Assembly: GCA_021234155.1 (NCBI GenBank)
Contig: JAJEKV010000133.1
Location: 1,075,710-1,139,709 of the forward strand
Reading direction: 5' to 3'
Origin: Isoetes taiwanensis
Lineage: Eukaryota; Streptophyta; Lycopodiopsida; Isoetales; Isoetaceae
DNA length: 64,000 nt
The position numbers and the translations under genes are program-made. Numbering within the stretch: position 1 is the first letter of the stretch; each line of letters starts with the position of its first letter. The notes beneath the pieces are model-generated. The model had not been told where the DNA came from, made no database searches, and worked only from the letters and a program-made list of their open reading frames with translations. Shown here piece by piece: positions 1 to 11,921 of the stretch.

Positions 1-833
1 CTACCTGAGGCCAAGTATTTTTGACATTAACTAGGATGAAAGAAGCAGGCAGAACTGTTTAGGGAACTAGGCAGTTAACTAGGATTAACCTTTAGGGAAC
101 ACAGGTTATGGAAAGAAGCAGGCAGAACTGTTTTTTCAATGGCAAGATAATGGCCAAACTGAAGAAGAATAATATGCCATGGATATGGGAATATTTGGCC
201 ACCTTATACATTGAAAGAATTTTCGAAAAGAGAGAACTTGTTAATTTTTCAACATGCAAGTTGCATCTATCTGTCAAATTTCAGAGACTTACCTTACTAG
301 TCCAGAAATGGCAACAGGCCAGGTAAAAGCTAAGAACTGAAACACAATACAAAAGTTGATCATCTTGGATAAAGAAGGACCATCGAACAAGATGAACGAC
401 GAGCCTTTGTTCTGCATATGGAATTGTGAGAAATAATATCGAGACTTATTGACTAATTTTCAGAAAAGCTTTTCTCACTGGCAGATACTTAGAGAAAATT
501 AAACTTCTTAGCGTGGTAAGTCTGAACTAAATATACAGGTAAGTCTGAACTAAATATATAGTAAGTACGGCTGTTAGGCCACGGTGGCAGGTTAGCCATG
601 CAAGGGGCCCATAGTAAGTGCAAAACTGATACAAATTCTAATTTTAACAAATTCTAATAGTAAGGGGCCAAACTGATACAATTCTAATTTATCCCTCCAT
701 TGCATTGGTAAGGCAATACTCAATCATGTCAGATGCAGCCAGCATAGAAATCATTATCTTAACTATAGAATAATGTGCCATGGATATGGGAATATTTGGC
801 CACAAAAGTAGTAATTATGACAGACCTCTAGTG

Positions 834-1031
834 TTACCATCGCTTCTTCAAGAATTTTATTACATCCATCTCAGATAGCCCATCGCCAAACTGCTCGTAG
901 ATGTACTTCAACGTCCTCTGCAGATGACGTGGCTTTATTTCCTTGAAAAGTTTGTCGACCTCCCTACAATGTGTTTTCAGGGCATCCGATGCTTTTTGCT
1001 CGAATTCACATTCCGCATCATTCCTCAACAA
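834..1031 (-). pseudogene. Conserved 65-aa ORF, unit copy 1 (unknown)
   Basis: A lysine/glutamate-rich helical-looking stretch ending in FLKKRW. It is repeated almost unchanged at 6877-7074 and 11922-12119, differing by one residue (N or D near the start). The frame probably continues upstream as an exon, because the first Met is not preceded by an obvious start context. It lies on the same strand as the companion gene at 3106-3960 and could be its 3' terminal exon. I recognise no domain. The opposite-strand ORF at 924-1211 is treated as its shadow. Confidence 0.4.
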
Positions 1032-1059
1032 TTCCCCTTTATGAAAGCATACATGTATT

Positions 1060-2041
1060 CAGGGCTCGAATTTGACGGCTTTCATGCCTGTTTTTTGGAT
1101 TTTTGCCCGTCAAAACAGGTGAAAAAAAAATTCGTATGGCAAATGAAAAGCCACAGTTGGGCAATCGCCTGTCATAGAGAAGGGCACCTACAAGACATAT
1201 TCGTCATTTGAAAGGCTACGAATAGAGAAATGCCCGTCATTTTTCTTGCTATATATCTTTATAAATTTTAAACATTTATATTATTATTGATTATAAATCT
1301 ATACAGTATACAATGATACAATTACATATACCAAATTTCCAATGATCCCTCCCCCCATCCCATTTTTTTAACCTTTTATACATTATAGCTATAGTTATTA
1401 GATGCAATCATGCAACCATTAACAATCACGAACCTAAATTTATGCTAAATTGCTAATTCAAGAAAAGTAGATCCTAAATCTATGCTAACAATTCGAAATT
1501 TTTTTCTTCGAATCTTGATTCTTCTTGATGCCCGCCCGCCCACTGCCCGACCCGCCTAAGATCAATCAGAGATTCATCAGAGTTCTTGGCTGGCTTCTTG
1601 CTTGTGCTGCAATCACAATGCTGAATTTGTGCTACCAATGCCGAATCGAATGCTGCTGATCTGATCATGCTGGTACGAATCAAACGAATCACACGAAATG
1701 CTGGTACGAATCAGACGAAATGCTGGTATGAAGCGAAGCAAAGGAGAGGAATGCCACTTGAATAAGTTTTTGTGATTGATTTTAAACTTTAAACTATTAT
1801 TTTTATTTCAGTAGTATTTATGTAAGAACAACATTATGTATTTGATGAACTTAAATGGAAATATGCTTTGTTTTATGTATCTACCTATGTTTTTTAGGAA
1901 AAAAACTGGTTTCTGTCATTTTAAATTTTTTTTATTGCATTTGAAAGGCTTGAATTTAGGAACTTCCTGTCACGCGAAAGTTGTAAAATTATTTTGCCCG
2001 TCCCTGGAAAATTAAGGGCGGACCGTCAAATTCGAGCACTG
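1060..2041. mobile_element. hAT-like non-autonomous element (982 bp) in U1
   Basis: The insertion is absent from the same place in U2 (~7093) and U3. The left end reads CAGGGCTCGAATTTGACGG. The right end, read in reverse complement, is CAGTGCTCGAATTTGACGG (18 of 19 match). It is flanked by an exact 8-bp duplication, catgtatt, at 1052-1059 and 2042-2049, and the empty site in U2/U3 has one copy. An 8-bp TSD with CAGGG-type ends is the hAT signature. Short motifs of the cccgtcaaa/cccgtc type recur near both ends, like hAT subterminal repeats. No transposase ORF is present; the frame at 1480-1692 is not recognisable. Confidence 0.93.
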
Positions 2042-2049
2042 CATGTATT

Positions 2050-3006
2050 CAAACATAAACTCAGAATTCATTGTAAGCAAAATATCTAAAGCATAAGCTG
2101 GTCTTTGATACGCTGCCCAATAAGAACAGGTCTATAAAGTCTTTTTTATATTTAGTTGCAGCCTTATCATTCTTTTGCATAAAATCTAGTTGCAGGCTTA
2201 TCATAGGAAAACATAAACAAACCTAAATCAATAACAAATTTAAGAGCCTGTGGGAGGACTATCAATCCAGTTCATGGTGTTGTAGGATCACTTTGCAGTT
2301 GGAAATTGGCAATTGTGCCAAGCTAGCAGGTGGAGACATTACTAAGTGGTGGGTTCTTAAGCACTTCTTCCAGCCCCTTCAAGATCTGGCGAGATCCCCC
2401 TTCATGCAAATGCATGTGAATGATCAAGTTCTAGGCGGGGAGGCGAAAAGACTTCCCCTGTTGGAAGGGATCTCTTCCATCTTCCTTTGAGAAGACCCGT
2501 AGAAGCTCTGCCCGGGAAGAAGCACCGAGATAAAGGATCTTTGGCGAGTCCGATCCACCGAGAGATAATGCTCTCTGCACTGGGAAGAAGCACCGGGACA
2601 AAAGAAAGCCGGATCCGTTTTGATCTTAGTATTAATCACCGAAGTTTCAAAAATGAAATGCTCTCAACATGAGACCTCTTCGATGAGAACAAATAGCCAT
2701 CTAAAGTTTGGACCTGACCTTAGCAGCCTCTAATGTGTCCTCTGTAACTTTTCATAAACCTTTTGAGGCCAAAATCAGGTGTGGAAGCCCTTCTTCTTCT
2801 ACCATATGTGCCCATAGCTGACATTGTTCTCAAGAATCTACCACCGAATTTGACACTGTTCGCTCCAACTATAGCTTCATTTGTCGTCTTCAGGAGGATC
2901 CCAAAGTTGGAAGATCAAAGCCAAAACGTTAGAGCAACTTGTTAACATGCATATACTAGTCTAGGCTTATAACTCTTTCGTGTTTTTGTCATTCACATTT
3001 TTGCAG
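2050..3006 (+). other. Weakly coding stretch of U1
   Basis: This stretch is conserved in U2 (~7100-8055) and U3 (~12140-13103). Short frames are open on both strands but differ between copies. In U3 the + frame at 12667-12918 reads as serine-rich coding sequence, while U1 and U2 carry frame breaks there. I cannot choose a strand or product. It could be introns and degraded exons of a + strand gene whose last exon is at 3007-3116. Confidence 0.3.
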
Positions 3007-3116
3007 CACGTGTCCTACAGGCTTCAGCTGTAACAAGAGTCCATTTGAAGGCAGTACCTAATAAACTCCCAAAATTGCAACAAACTAGCCCTAAAGATCT
3101 AAAACCTACAAGCTAA
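3007..3116 (+). pseudogene. Possible terminal exon of an unknown + strand gene (U1)
   Basis: A pyrimidine-rich tract ending in ttttttgcag precedes ~35 open codons (ARVLQASAVTR... to ...KDLKPTS) and a TAA. U3 has the same at 13104-13213; U2 is altered at the acceptor. The stop overlaps the 3' end of the - strand companion gene (stop at 3106) by about 11 bp, so the two frames converge tail to tail. The exon is short enough to be chance. Confidence 0.3.
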
Positions 3117-3324
3117 ACAACCATCTATATGCAGCCCCTAGCACCATAGCTAGCAAATCCTTCATTTGCTCATTCTTCGATAACTTTCTGAACTGAATGT
3201 TGTAAGAGAGATCAATGTCCTCTGAAATGTCTTTGTCAACTTCAATATCGTCTTGATCAGTCAGCTCATCATGTTCATCTGACTCATCATGTTCATCTGA
3301 TGACGATGAACAGCTAAGCACCAC
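3106..3324 (-). pseudogene. Companion gene, acidic C-terminal exon, U1 (unknown)
   Basis: The frame reads Ser/Asp/Glu-rich (SSSSDEHDESDEHDE), then acidic, then a hydrophobic end (LLAMVLGAAYRWLF). An acceptor-like acatgcag lies upstream near 3431. From that acceptor the frame has a Lys/His/Ser-rich start, but one in-frame TAA breaks it in the copies. The matching N-terminal exon in U1 is at about 3705-3960 and is frame-shifted within its Gly-Ser-Asp-Lys repeats. See 18056-18323 for the best N-terminal exon. Confidence 0.5.
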
Positions 3325-4611
3325 ATGCCTATTTGTGGTGACATGATGCTTTTTTGAAAATTTGCGTGCTCCTTATGCAGATGTTTCAGCATTATTGGAA
3401 GAATTATGGGATTGGCGATGTTTCTTTGATCTGCATGTGTATTAATAACTCAAGTTAGAACAGTTCTGGTTTTGAATGTAATGAACAGTTCTGGGGTTTT
3501 GACAGAGTAGAAAAATAAGATAAGAACATTAAATAGAAAACTAGAGAAAAAGTATGGAAAAATGCATATCATGCTTACTTTAATGTAGCATAATGCATAT
3601 CAGTGGATTTAAACCACTATGAAGCAACTCCTAAACCGTGTAATAAACCAAATAGCAGCAGAAAATGTTCTAATATTTAGGTAAACTATAGCTTACCTCT
3701 CTTTGTGCTTCTTTCCCTTTTCAATATTCCTCTCCTGTTCATTTCTTGATGGCTTGAAGGATGCATTTGAATCATCTCCTTCTTGAGTTCTTCGCACCCG
3801 ATTTTCTAACTCTGTGATCAACGCACCTAAGATATCCTCAGGAACATTGGCAAGGAAAGTGGACAATCGATCTGCATTGGACGCCTCTGTGGCTAGGCCT
3901 TTGCCTTTATCAGATCATTGCCTTTGTCAGATCCATTGCCTTTATTAGATCCATTCGCAGACACTGAAAGACGGATAAACAACGGTTATATTCCAAAACT
4001 GGAAACACCTCCAAGAAACAAGGGATGAGCAAAACGAATTTGATTTACTTGTAGATGAATGAATCAGCGAGCTCGAGAGCAACAGAGACATAGAAGATAG
4101 AGGCCAATAGAGATATAGGAGATGTAGGACAATGGCAAGACTCGGCCATGAAGTTGGATCTGGCGCCAAAGTGGTATGATGATCTATCGCGCCCTTTTTC
4201 CTGTTTTTTTTTTTCTTGTTGTTTTTTTACTTTCGGATCCTTGTGCTGTGCGGGTTGTTTACCATACCTAGATCCATAATGAAATGGAAAATGAAAAAAA
4301 AAAAAGTTGCTTTTTACTTTCGATTTTACCATGGCAATATTTTTGGGTTTTTGGGGATCGATAGCTTACAATGAAATATGAACATGGGTCTTGTCCATTG
4401 ATTCCGTTTTGAAATTTCAAATGAAATATGAACATGGGTCTTGTCTATTGGATCCCATTTTAAATGTAAAAATGAATAGGTTGCTTTCTATTTTTAGTTT
4501 TTTTGGGTCATTAGATCCATTTCTAAATCTCAATTGAAATGTTGTTTAATACTTATTGAATTCTTTTTTTTTAGGCAATATAGGTTTTGTTTACTAGATG
4601 CATTTGCAAAT

Positions 4612-5890
4612 GTCGGATGAAATGTCGAGCTCGAGACTAGTAGCTACTGGCGAGTGGAACGATTGTTTGCCGTGCCGTGGCTAGGTCATCTTCCGCAATA
4701 TCCCCTTCATCAAATTCATCATCTTCCTCCCACGAAAATATAGAAAAAAGGGCAAGAAGAGCCCGACGAAGTTCTCTATCTTAGAGGCACTTGTTGGTGC
4801 AACAAGTGTAATGGCAAGCACTGTTGTTTCATATCGCGTTATTTGGATCATGAAGCAAAGTATGGAATATGTCGCAATGTCGGCCTAGGCAATTTGATGA
4901 AGAAAATAACCTTGAACATGACACAAATATTGTGAGTGTTTCATAAGCCTTATCTTTCTTCCTTTTTGTTTTTATTTGTTCTAAATGGGAGGAAAATGTT
5001 GAGTTTCTTCATCGTTTGTAACGTGTATTGTGTATCTTCATTCTTCCATAATATTCACTTCTTATTCATCTTTATGTGGCCATATAGTCACCTAGTGAAG
5101 AGTCTAGCATGCATAGTACTTTTGTTGGTGAGGAGGCAATCCACGATATGATCACAAAATTTTTTCCAACAAGCCAGGAAGCCAATAATGATGAAAATAA
5201 TGATGATGCCAATGAAGTAGATGATGAATCATGCATTGATAAGGCAACATATCTCCATAATGAGGCAAGCACGCCATTGTTCCCAAATGCCCATTATCTC
5301 TCGCCTTGCTACATGTATGCTTATTCTAAATCTCCAACACAAAGCGGGTTGGAGCAACAACAATGTCCAGAACTTTTTCGGTATGTACATGCAATTCATT
5401 CTTTTGTTTTAGTGTGGGTGGGGCTTCCTATACAGACATGCTTACTTGATGTTTTTATAGTTTGCTTGATAAGATATTACCCGATGGCCATTGTCTTCCA
5501 AAATCTAGGCGGGAAGCTAGAGAGCTATTACGATCCTTGGGACTGGAATATAATGTCGTGCATGCATGTGTCAATGATTGTATCTTATTTCGTAAAGATT
5601 AGGCAAACCATGACTCATATCCAATATGTAAAGAGGCACGTTGTGAAAAGGGTAGGAAGACAAAGGTGGCAAGAAAGGTGTTACGTCACATGCCTATAAT
5701 TCCTCGCATTCGTCATATGTTTCGATCACCAACCCTAGCTGATTTCATGGATTACCATGCACGGCATCGTAGCACTGATGGAAAAATGAGAATACCTGCT
5801 GATGGGGCTTTGTGGAAATATATAGAAGATAAGTGGCCCATATTTGCATTAGAACCTCGCAATATTAGACTTGGGCTAGGGATTGATGGT
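4612..5890 (+). pseudogene. TNP2-type CACTA transposase, N-terminal part, U1
   Basis: Three exons can be traced by comparison with U3. The first (to ~4930) encodes a Ser/Arg-rich start and a Cys-x-Cys-x2-Cys segment. The second starts near 5109 (MHSTFVGEEAIHDM...). The third (5461-5890) carries the Transposase_21 start: LPDGHCLPKS, NDCILF, CPIC-like, PADGALWK, RNIRLGLGIDG. Donor gtatgt and acceptor tttttatag bound the second intron. The frame is broken by a TAG at 5600-5602 where U3 has TAT, and the first Cys of CPIC is Tyr. The gene is cut at 5890 by the unit junction, so it cannot encode a full transposase. Confidence 0.9.
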
Positions 5891-6876
5891 ACTAAATAAG
5901 TCGTTGTACCTGAAACTCAGATTTATGTTGTTGCATTTTCATCACCTCCTAGCCTTGCCAGTTGAGCATAGTGGCATTTGCAGATAAGTAACTCTAATGT
6001 ATTCCTACAATTATGATATGTGTAAGTAGTTCCAAATTTGCTTCTACCTGAGGCCAAGTATTTTTGACATTAACTAGGATGAAAGAAGCAGGCAGAACTG
6101 TTTAGGGAACTAGGCAGTTAACTAGGATTAACCTTTAGGGAATACAGGTTATGGAAAAAGAAGGTGAATCGCTTTTTCAATGGCAAGATAATGGCCAAAC
6201 TGAAGAAGAATAATATGCCATGGATATGGGAATATTTGGCCACCTTATACATTGAAAGAATTTTCGAAAAGAGAGAACTTGTTAATTTTTCAACATGCAA
6301 GTTGCATCTATCCATCCAAATTCGAGACTTACCTTACTAGTCCGAAATGGCAACAAAGCGGAGTAAAAGCTAAGAACTGAAACACAATACAAAAAGTTGA
6401 TCATCTTGGATAAAGAAGGACCATCGAACAAGATGAACGCATTTGAGCCTTTGTTCTATATGGAATTGTGAGAAATAATATCGAGACTTATTGACTAATT
6501 TTCAGAAAAGCTTTTCTCACTGGCAGATACTTAGAGAAAATTAAACTTCATAGCGTGGTAAGTCTGAACTAAATATACAGTGGTAAGTCTGAACTAAATA
6601 TATAGTAAGTAACTGTTAGGGCCACAAGGCAGGTGTTAGCCATGCAAGGGGCCCATAGTAAGTAAAAACTGATACAAATTCTAATTTTAACAAATTCTAA
6701 TAGTAAGGGGCCAAACTGATACAATTCTAATTTATCCCTCCATTGCATTGGTAAGGCAATACTCAATCATGTCAGATGCAGCCAGCATAGAAATCATTAT
6801 CTTAACTATAGAATAATGTGCCATGGATATGGGAATATTTGGCCACAAAAGTAGTAATTATGACAGACCTCTAGTG

Positions 6877-7074
6877 TTACCATCGCTTCTTCAAGAATTT
6901 TATTACATCCATCTCAGATAGCCCATCGCCAAACTGCTCGTAGATGTACTTCAACGTCCTCTGCAGATGACGTGGCTTTATTTCCTTGAAAAGTTTGTCG
7001 ACCTCCCTACAATGTGTTTTCAGGGCATCCGATGCTTTTTGCTCGAATTCACATTCCGCATCATCCCTCAACAA
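6877..7074 (-). pseudogene. Conserved 65-aa ORF, unit copy 2 (unknown)
   Basis: Same frame as 834-1031 and identical to the U3 copy over its whole length (RDDAECEFEQKASDAL... to FLKKRW). Preservation in three copies is expected from recent duplication and does not itself prove coding. Confidence 0.4.
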
Positions 7075-8150
7075 TTGCCCTTTATAAAAGCATACATGTA
7101 TTCAAACATAAACTCAGAATTCATTGTAAGCAAAATATCTAAAACATAAAATTTGGTCTTTGATACGCCTAATAATAAGAAAGTCTATAAAGTCTTTTTA
7201 TATTTAGTTGCAGCCTTATCATTCTTTTGCATAAAATCTAGTTGCGAGGCTTATCATAGAAAAACATAAACAAACCTAAAATCAATAACAAATTTAAGAG
7301 CCCTGTGGGAGGACTATCAATCCAACATGGTGTTGTAGGATCACTTTGCTTTGAAATTGGCAATTGTGCCAAGTCTGCGGAGGAGACGGTACTAAGTGGT
7401 GGGTTCTTAAGCACTTCTTCAGCCCCTTCAAGATCTGAGAAAAATCCCCCTTCATGCAAATGCATGTGAATGATCAAGTTCTAGACGGGAGGCGTAAAGA
7501 CTTCCTAGTTGAAGGGGATCTCTTCCATCTTCCTTTGAGAAGACCCAAGAGAAGCTCGCCCGGGAAGAAGCACCGGAGATAAAGGATGCTGGCAGAGTCC
7601 GGATCCACCAGAGATAATGCTCTGCACCAGGAAGAAGCACCAGACAAAAGAAAGCTGGATCTGCTTTGATCTTAGTATTAATCACCCGAAGTTTCAAAAA
7701 TGAAATGCTCTCAACATGAGACCTCTTCGATGAGAACAAAGAGACCATCTAAAGCTGGACCCCACCTTAGCAAAATCTAATGTGTCCTCTGTAACTTTTC
7801 ATAAACCTTTTGAGGCCAAAATCAGGTGTGGAAGCCCTTCTTCTTCTACCATATGTGCCCATAGCTGACATTGTTCTCAAGAATCTACCACCGAATTTGA
7901 CACTGTTCGCTCCAACTATAGCTTCATTTGTCGTCTTCAGGAGGATCCCAAAGTTGGAAGATCAAAGCCAAAACGTTAGAGCAACTTGTTAACATGCATA
8001 TACTAGTCTAGGCTTATAACTCTTTCGTGTTTTTGTCATTCACATTTTTGCGAGACGGTCCCATGTGCTTCATTGGAATAAGAGTCCATTTGAAGGCAGT
8101 ACCTAATAAACTCCCAAAATTGCAACAAACTAGCCCTAAAGATCTAAAAC

Positions 8151-8483
8151 CTACAAGCTAAACAACCATCTATATGCAGCCCCTAGCACCATAGCTAGCA
8201 AATCCTTCATTTGCTCATTCTTCGATAACTTTCTGAACTGAATGTTGTAAGAGAGATCAATGTCCTCTGAAATGTCTTTGTCAACTTCAATATCGTCTTG
8301 ATCAGTCAGCTCATCATGTTCATCTGACTCATCATGTTCATCCGATGACGATGAATGTTTTAAGCACCACATGCCTATTTGTGGTGACATGATGCTTTTT
8401 TGAAAATTTATGTGCTCCTTATGCGATGTTTCAAAGATTATTGGAAGAATTATGGGATTGGCGATGTTTCTTTTGATCCGCAT
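8151..8483 (-). pseudogene. Companion gene, acidic exon, U2 (unknown)
   Basis: Same acidic Ser/Asp/Glu frame as 3106-3324. Here a local indel keeps the frame open for a further ~38 codons upstream (110 aa in total). The extra residues come from a shifted frame relative to U1/U3, so the longer ORF is probably an artefact. The N-terminal exon counterpart lies near 8740-9000 with several frame breaks. Confidence 0.4.
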
Positions 8484-9639
8484 GTGTATTAATAACTCAA
8501 GTTAGAACAGTTCAATTTTGAATGTAATGAACAGTTCAGGGGTTTGACCAGTAGAAAAAATAAGATAAGAACATTAAATAGAAAAACTAGAGAAAAGTAT
8601 GGAAAAATGCATATCATGCTTACTTTAATGTAGCATAATGCATATCGCTGGATTTAAACCACTATGAAGCAACTCCTAAAACCGTAATAAACCAAATAGC
8701 AAAGAAAAATGTTCTAATATTTAGGTAAACTATAGCTTACCTCTCTTTGTGCTTTTTTCCTTTTTCAATATTCCTCTCCTGTTCATTTCTTGATGGCTTG
8801 AAGGATGCATTTGAATCATCTCCTTCTTGAGTTCTTCGCGACCCGATTTTCTAACTCCGATCAACGCACCTAAGATATCCTCGAACATTGGCAAGGAAAG
8901 TGGACAATCGATCCGCATTGGGCGCCCTCGTGGCTAGGCCTTTGCCTTTATCGATCATTGCCTTTGTCGATCCATTGCCTTTATTAGATCCATTCGCATA
9001 ATCGAAGAGACGGATAAACAAATCTTATATTCCAAAAACCGGAAACACCTCCAAGAAACAAGGGATGAGCAAAAACGAATTTGATTTACTTGTAGATGAA
9101 TGAATCGGCCCGAGCTCGAGAGCAACAGAGACATAGAAGATAGAGGCCAATAGAGATATAGGAGATGTAGGACAATGGCAAGACTTCGGCCATGAAGTTG
9201 GATCTGGCGCCAAAGTGGTATGATGATCTATCGCCCTTTTTTCCTGCTTTTTTTTTCTTGTTGTTTTTTACTTTCGGATCCTTGTGTTTGCCGCGGGTTG
9301 TTTACCATACCTAGATCCATAATGAAATGGAAAATGAAAAAAAAAGTTGCTTTTACTTTCGATTTTACCATGGCAATATTTTTTGGGTTTTGGGGACGAT
9401 AGCTTACAATGAAATATGAACATGGGTCTTGTCCATTGATTCCGGTTTGAAATTTCAAATGAAATATGAACATGGGTCTTGTCTATTGGATCCCATTTTA
9501 AATGTAAAATGAATAGGTTGCTTTCTATTTTTAGTTTTTTGGGTCATTAGATCCATTTCTAAATCTCAATTGAAATGTTGTTTAATACTTATTGAATTCT
9601 TTTTTTTTCTAGGCAATATAGGTTTTGTTTACTAGATGC

Positions 9640-10933
9640 ATTTGCAAATGTCAGATGAAATGTCGAGCTCTGAGACTAGTAGCTACGACAGTGGGAACGA
9701 TTGTTTGCCGTGCCAGGTGGCTAGGTCATCTTCTGCAATATCCCCTTCATCAAATTCATCATCTTCCTCCCGACGAAAATATAGAAAAAGGGCAAGAAGA
9801 GACCCGGCAAGTTTCTCTATCTTCGCATGAGGCACTTGTTGGTGCAACAAGTGTAATGGCAAGACTGTTGTTTCATATCGCGTTCGACTGGATCATGAAG
9901 CAAAGTATGGAATATGTCGCAGTCGGCCTAGGCAATTTGATGAAGAAAATAACCTTGAACATGACACAAATATTGTGAGTGTTTCATAAGCCTTATCTTT
10001 CTTCCTTTTTGTTTTTATTTGTTCTAAATGGGAGGAAAATGTTGAGTTTCTTCATCGTTTGTAACGTGTATTGTGTATCTTCATTCTTCCATAATATTCA
10101 CTTCTTATTCATCTTTATGTGGCCATATAGTCACCTAGTGAAGAGTCTAGCATGCATAGTACTTTTGTTGGTGAGGAGGCAATCCACGATATGATCACAA
10201 AATTTTTTCCAACAAGCCAGGAAGCCAATAATGATGAAAATAATGATGATGCCAATGAAGTAGATGATGAATCATGCATTGATAAGGCAACATATCTCCA
10301 TAATGAGGCAAGCACGCCATTGTTCCCAAATGCCCACGTATCTCGCCTTGCTACATGTATGCTTATTCTAAATCTCCAACACAAAGCGGGTTGGAGCAAC
10401 AACAGTGTGTCCGAACTTTTCAGGTATGTACATGCAATTCATTCTTTTGTTTTAGTGTGGGTGGGGCTTCCTATACAGACATGCTTACTTGATGTTTTTA
10501 TAGTTTGCTTGATAAGATATTACCCGATGGCCATTGTCTTCCAAAATCTAGGCGGGAAGCTAGAGAGCTATTACGATCCTTGGGACTGGAATATAATGTC
10601 GTGCATGCATGTGTCAATGATTGTATCTTATTTCGTAAAGATTAGGCAAACCATGACTCATATCCAATATGTAAAGAGGCACGTTGTGAAAAGGGTAGGA
10701 AGACAAAGGTGGCAAGAAAGGTGTTACGTCACATGCCTATAATTCCTCGCATTCGTCATATGTTTCGATCACCAACCCTAGCTGATTTCATGGATTACCA
10801 TGCACGGCATCGTAGCACTGATGGAAAAATGAGAATACCTGCTGATGGGGCTTTGTGGAAATATATAGAAGATAAGTGGCCCATATTTGCATTAGAACCT
10901 CGCAATATTAGACTTGGGCTAGGGATTGATGGT
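9640..10933 (+). pseudogene. TNP2-type CACTA transposase, N-terminal part, U2
   Basis: Exon order is as in U1: first exon to ~9974 (MHLQMSDEMSSSE..., then a Cys-rich segment in a shifted frame), second from ~10150, third 10504-10933. It shares with U1 the TAG (10643-10645) and the Cys-to-Tyr change in the CPIC motif, both absent from U3. U1 and U2 therefore descend from the same mutated copy. It is truncated by the unit junction after GLGIDG. Confidence 0.9.
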
Positions 10934-11921
10934 ACTAAATAAGTCGTTGTACCTGAAACTCAGATTTATGTTGTTGCATTTTCATCACCTCCTAGCCTTG
11001 CCAGTTGAGCATAGTGGCATTTGCAGATAAGTAACTCTAATGTATTCCTACAATTATGATATGTGTAAGTAGTTGCAAATTTGCTTCTACCTGAGGCCAA
11101 GTATTTTTGACATTAACTAGGATGAAAGAAGCAGGCAGAACTGTTTAGGGAACTAGGCAGTTAACTAGGATTAACCTTTAGGGAATACAGGTTATGGAAA
11201 GAAGCAGGCAGAACTGTTTTTTCAATGGCAAGATAATGGCCAAACTGAAGAAGAATAATATGCCATGGATATGGGAATATTTGGCCACCTTATACATTGA
11301 AAGAATTTTCGAAAAGAGAGAACTTGTTAATTTTTCAACATGCAAGTTGCATCTATCTGTCAAATTTCAGAGACTTACCTTACTAGTCCAGAAATGGCAA
11401 CAGGCCAGGTAAAAGCTAAGAACTGAAACACAATACAAAAGTTGATCATCTTGGATAAAGAAGGACCATCGAACAAGATGAACGACGAGCCTTTGTTCTG
11501 CATATGGAATTGTGAGAAATAATATCGAGACTTATTGACTAATTTTCAGAAAAGCTTTTCTCACTGGCAGATACTTAGAGAAAATTAAACTTCATAGCGT
11601 GGTAAGTCTGAACTAAATATACAGTGGTAAGTCTGAACTAAATATATAGTAAGTACGGCTGTTAGGCCACAGTGGCAGGTTAGCCATGCAAGGGGCCCAT
11701 AGTAAGTGCAAAACTGATACAAATTCTAATTTTAACAAATTCTAATAGTAAGGGGCCAAACTGATACAATTCTAATTTATCCCTCCATTGCATTGGTAAG
11801 GCAATACTCAATCATGTCAGATGCAGCCAGCATAGAAATCATTATCTTAACTATAGAATAATGTGCCATGGATATGGGAATATTTGGCCACAAAAGTAGT
11901 AATTATGACAGACCTCTAGTG

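Larger units (their letters stand above)
1..5890 (+). repeat. Tandem unit U1 of ~5.04 kb array (carries TNP2 fragment)
   Basis: Head-to-tail copy of the sequence at 5891-10933 and 10934-20258. The window opens about 153 bp inside the unit, so the array may continue to the left. Without its 982-bp hAT-like insertion it matches U2 over its full length. Unit order: a ~0.8 kb stretch with no recognised gene, a - strand ORF at 834-1031, a ~1 kb weakly coding stretch, a - strand companion gene (3106-3960), an AT-rich divergent promoter region, then TNP2 exons on the + strand. The right junction is abrupt: TNP2 is cut after the GLGIDG codons and followed by the left flank of the next unit. Confidence 0.93.
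5891..10933 (+). repeat. Tandem unit U2 (5043 bp)
   Basis: Direct copy of U1 (minus the hAT insertion) and of U3 (minus its 4.3 kb insertion). The left junction gattgatgg/tactaaataag is identical to the one ending U2 at 10933, which defines the duplication breakpoint. The stretch 6160-9900 differs from U1/U3 by clustered small substitutions and indels, nearly all at CAG/CTG-type motifs, while 9980-10933 is almost identical to U1. That unevenness suggests a sequence-quality problem in part of the unit. Confidence 0.95.

Noticed and set aside
924-1211. + strand ORF conserved in all three units
   Set aside because: Antisense of the better - strand frame at 834-1031; in U1 it runs into the hAT element.
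2763-2945. 60-aa hydrophobic ORF identical in three units
   Set aside because: Identity follows from recent duplication; the neighbouring frame in U3 reads through the same bases, and no domain or start context supports it.
5109-5699. Single 196-aa ORF read straight through (also at 10152 and 19477)
   Set aside because: It reads through a clear intron (gtatgt...ttatag) into the wrong frame; the TNP2 exons explain the two halves in different frames.
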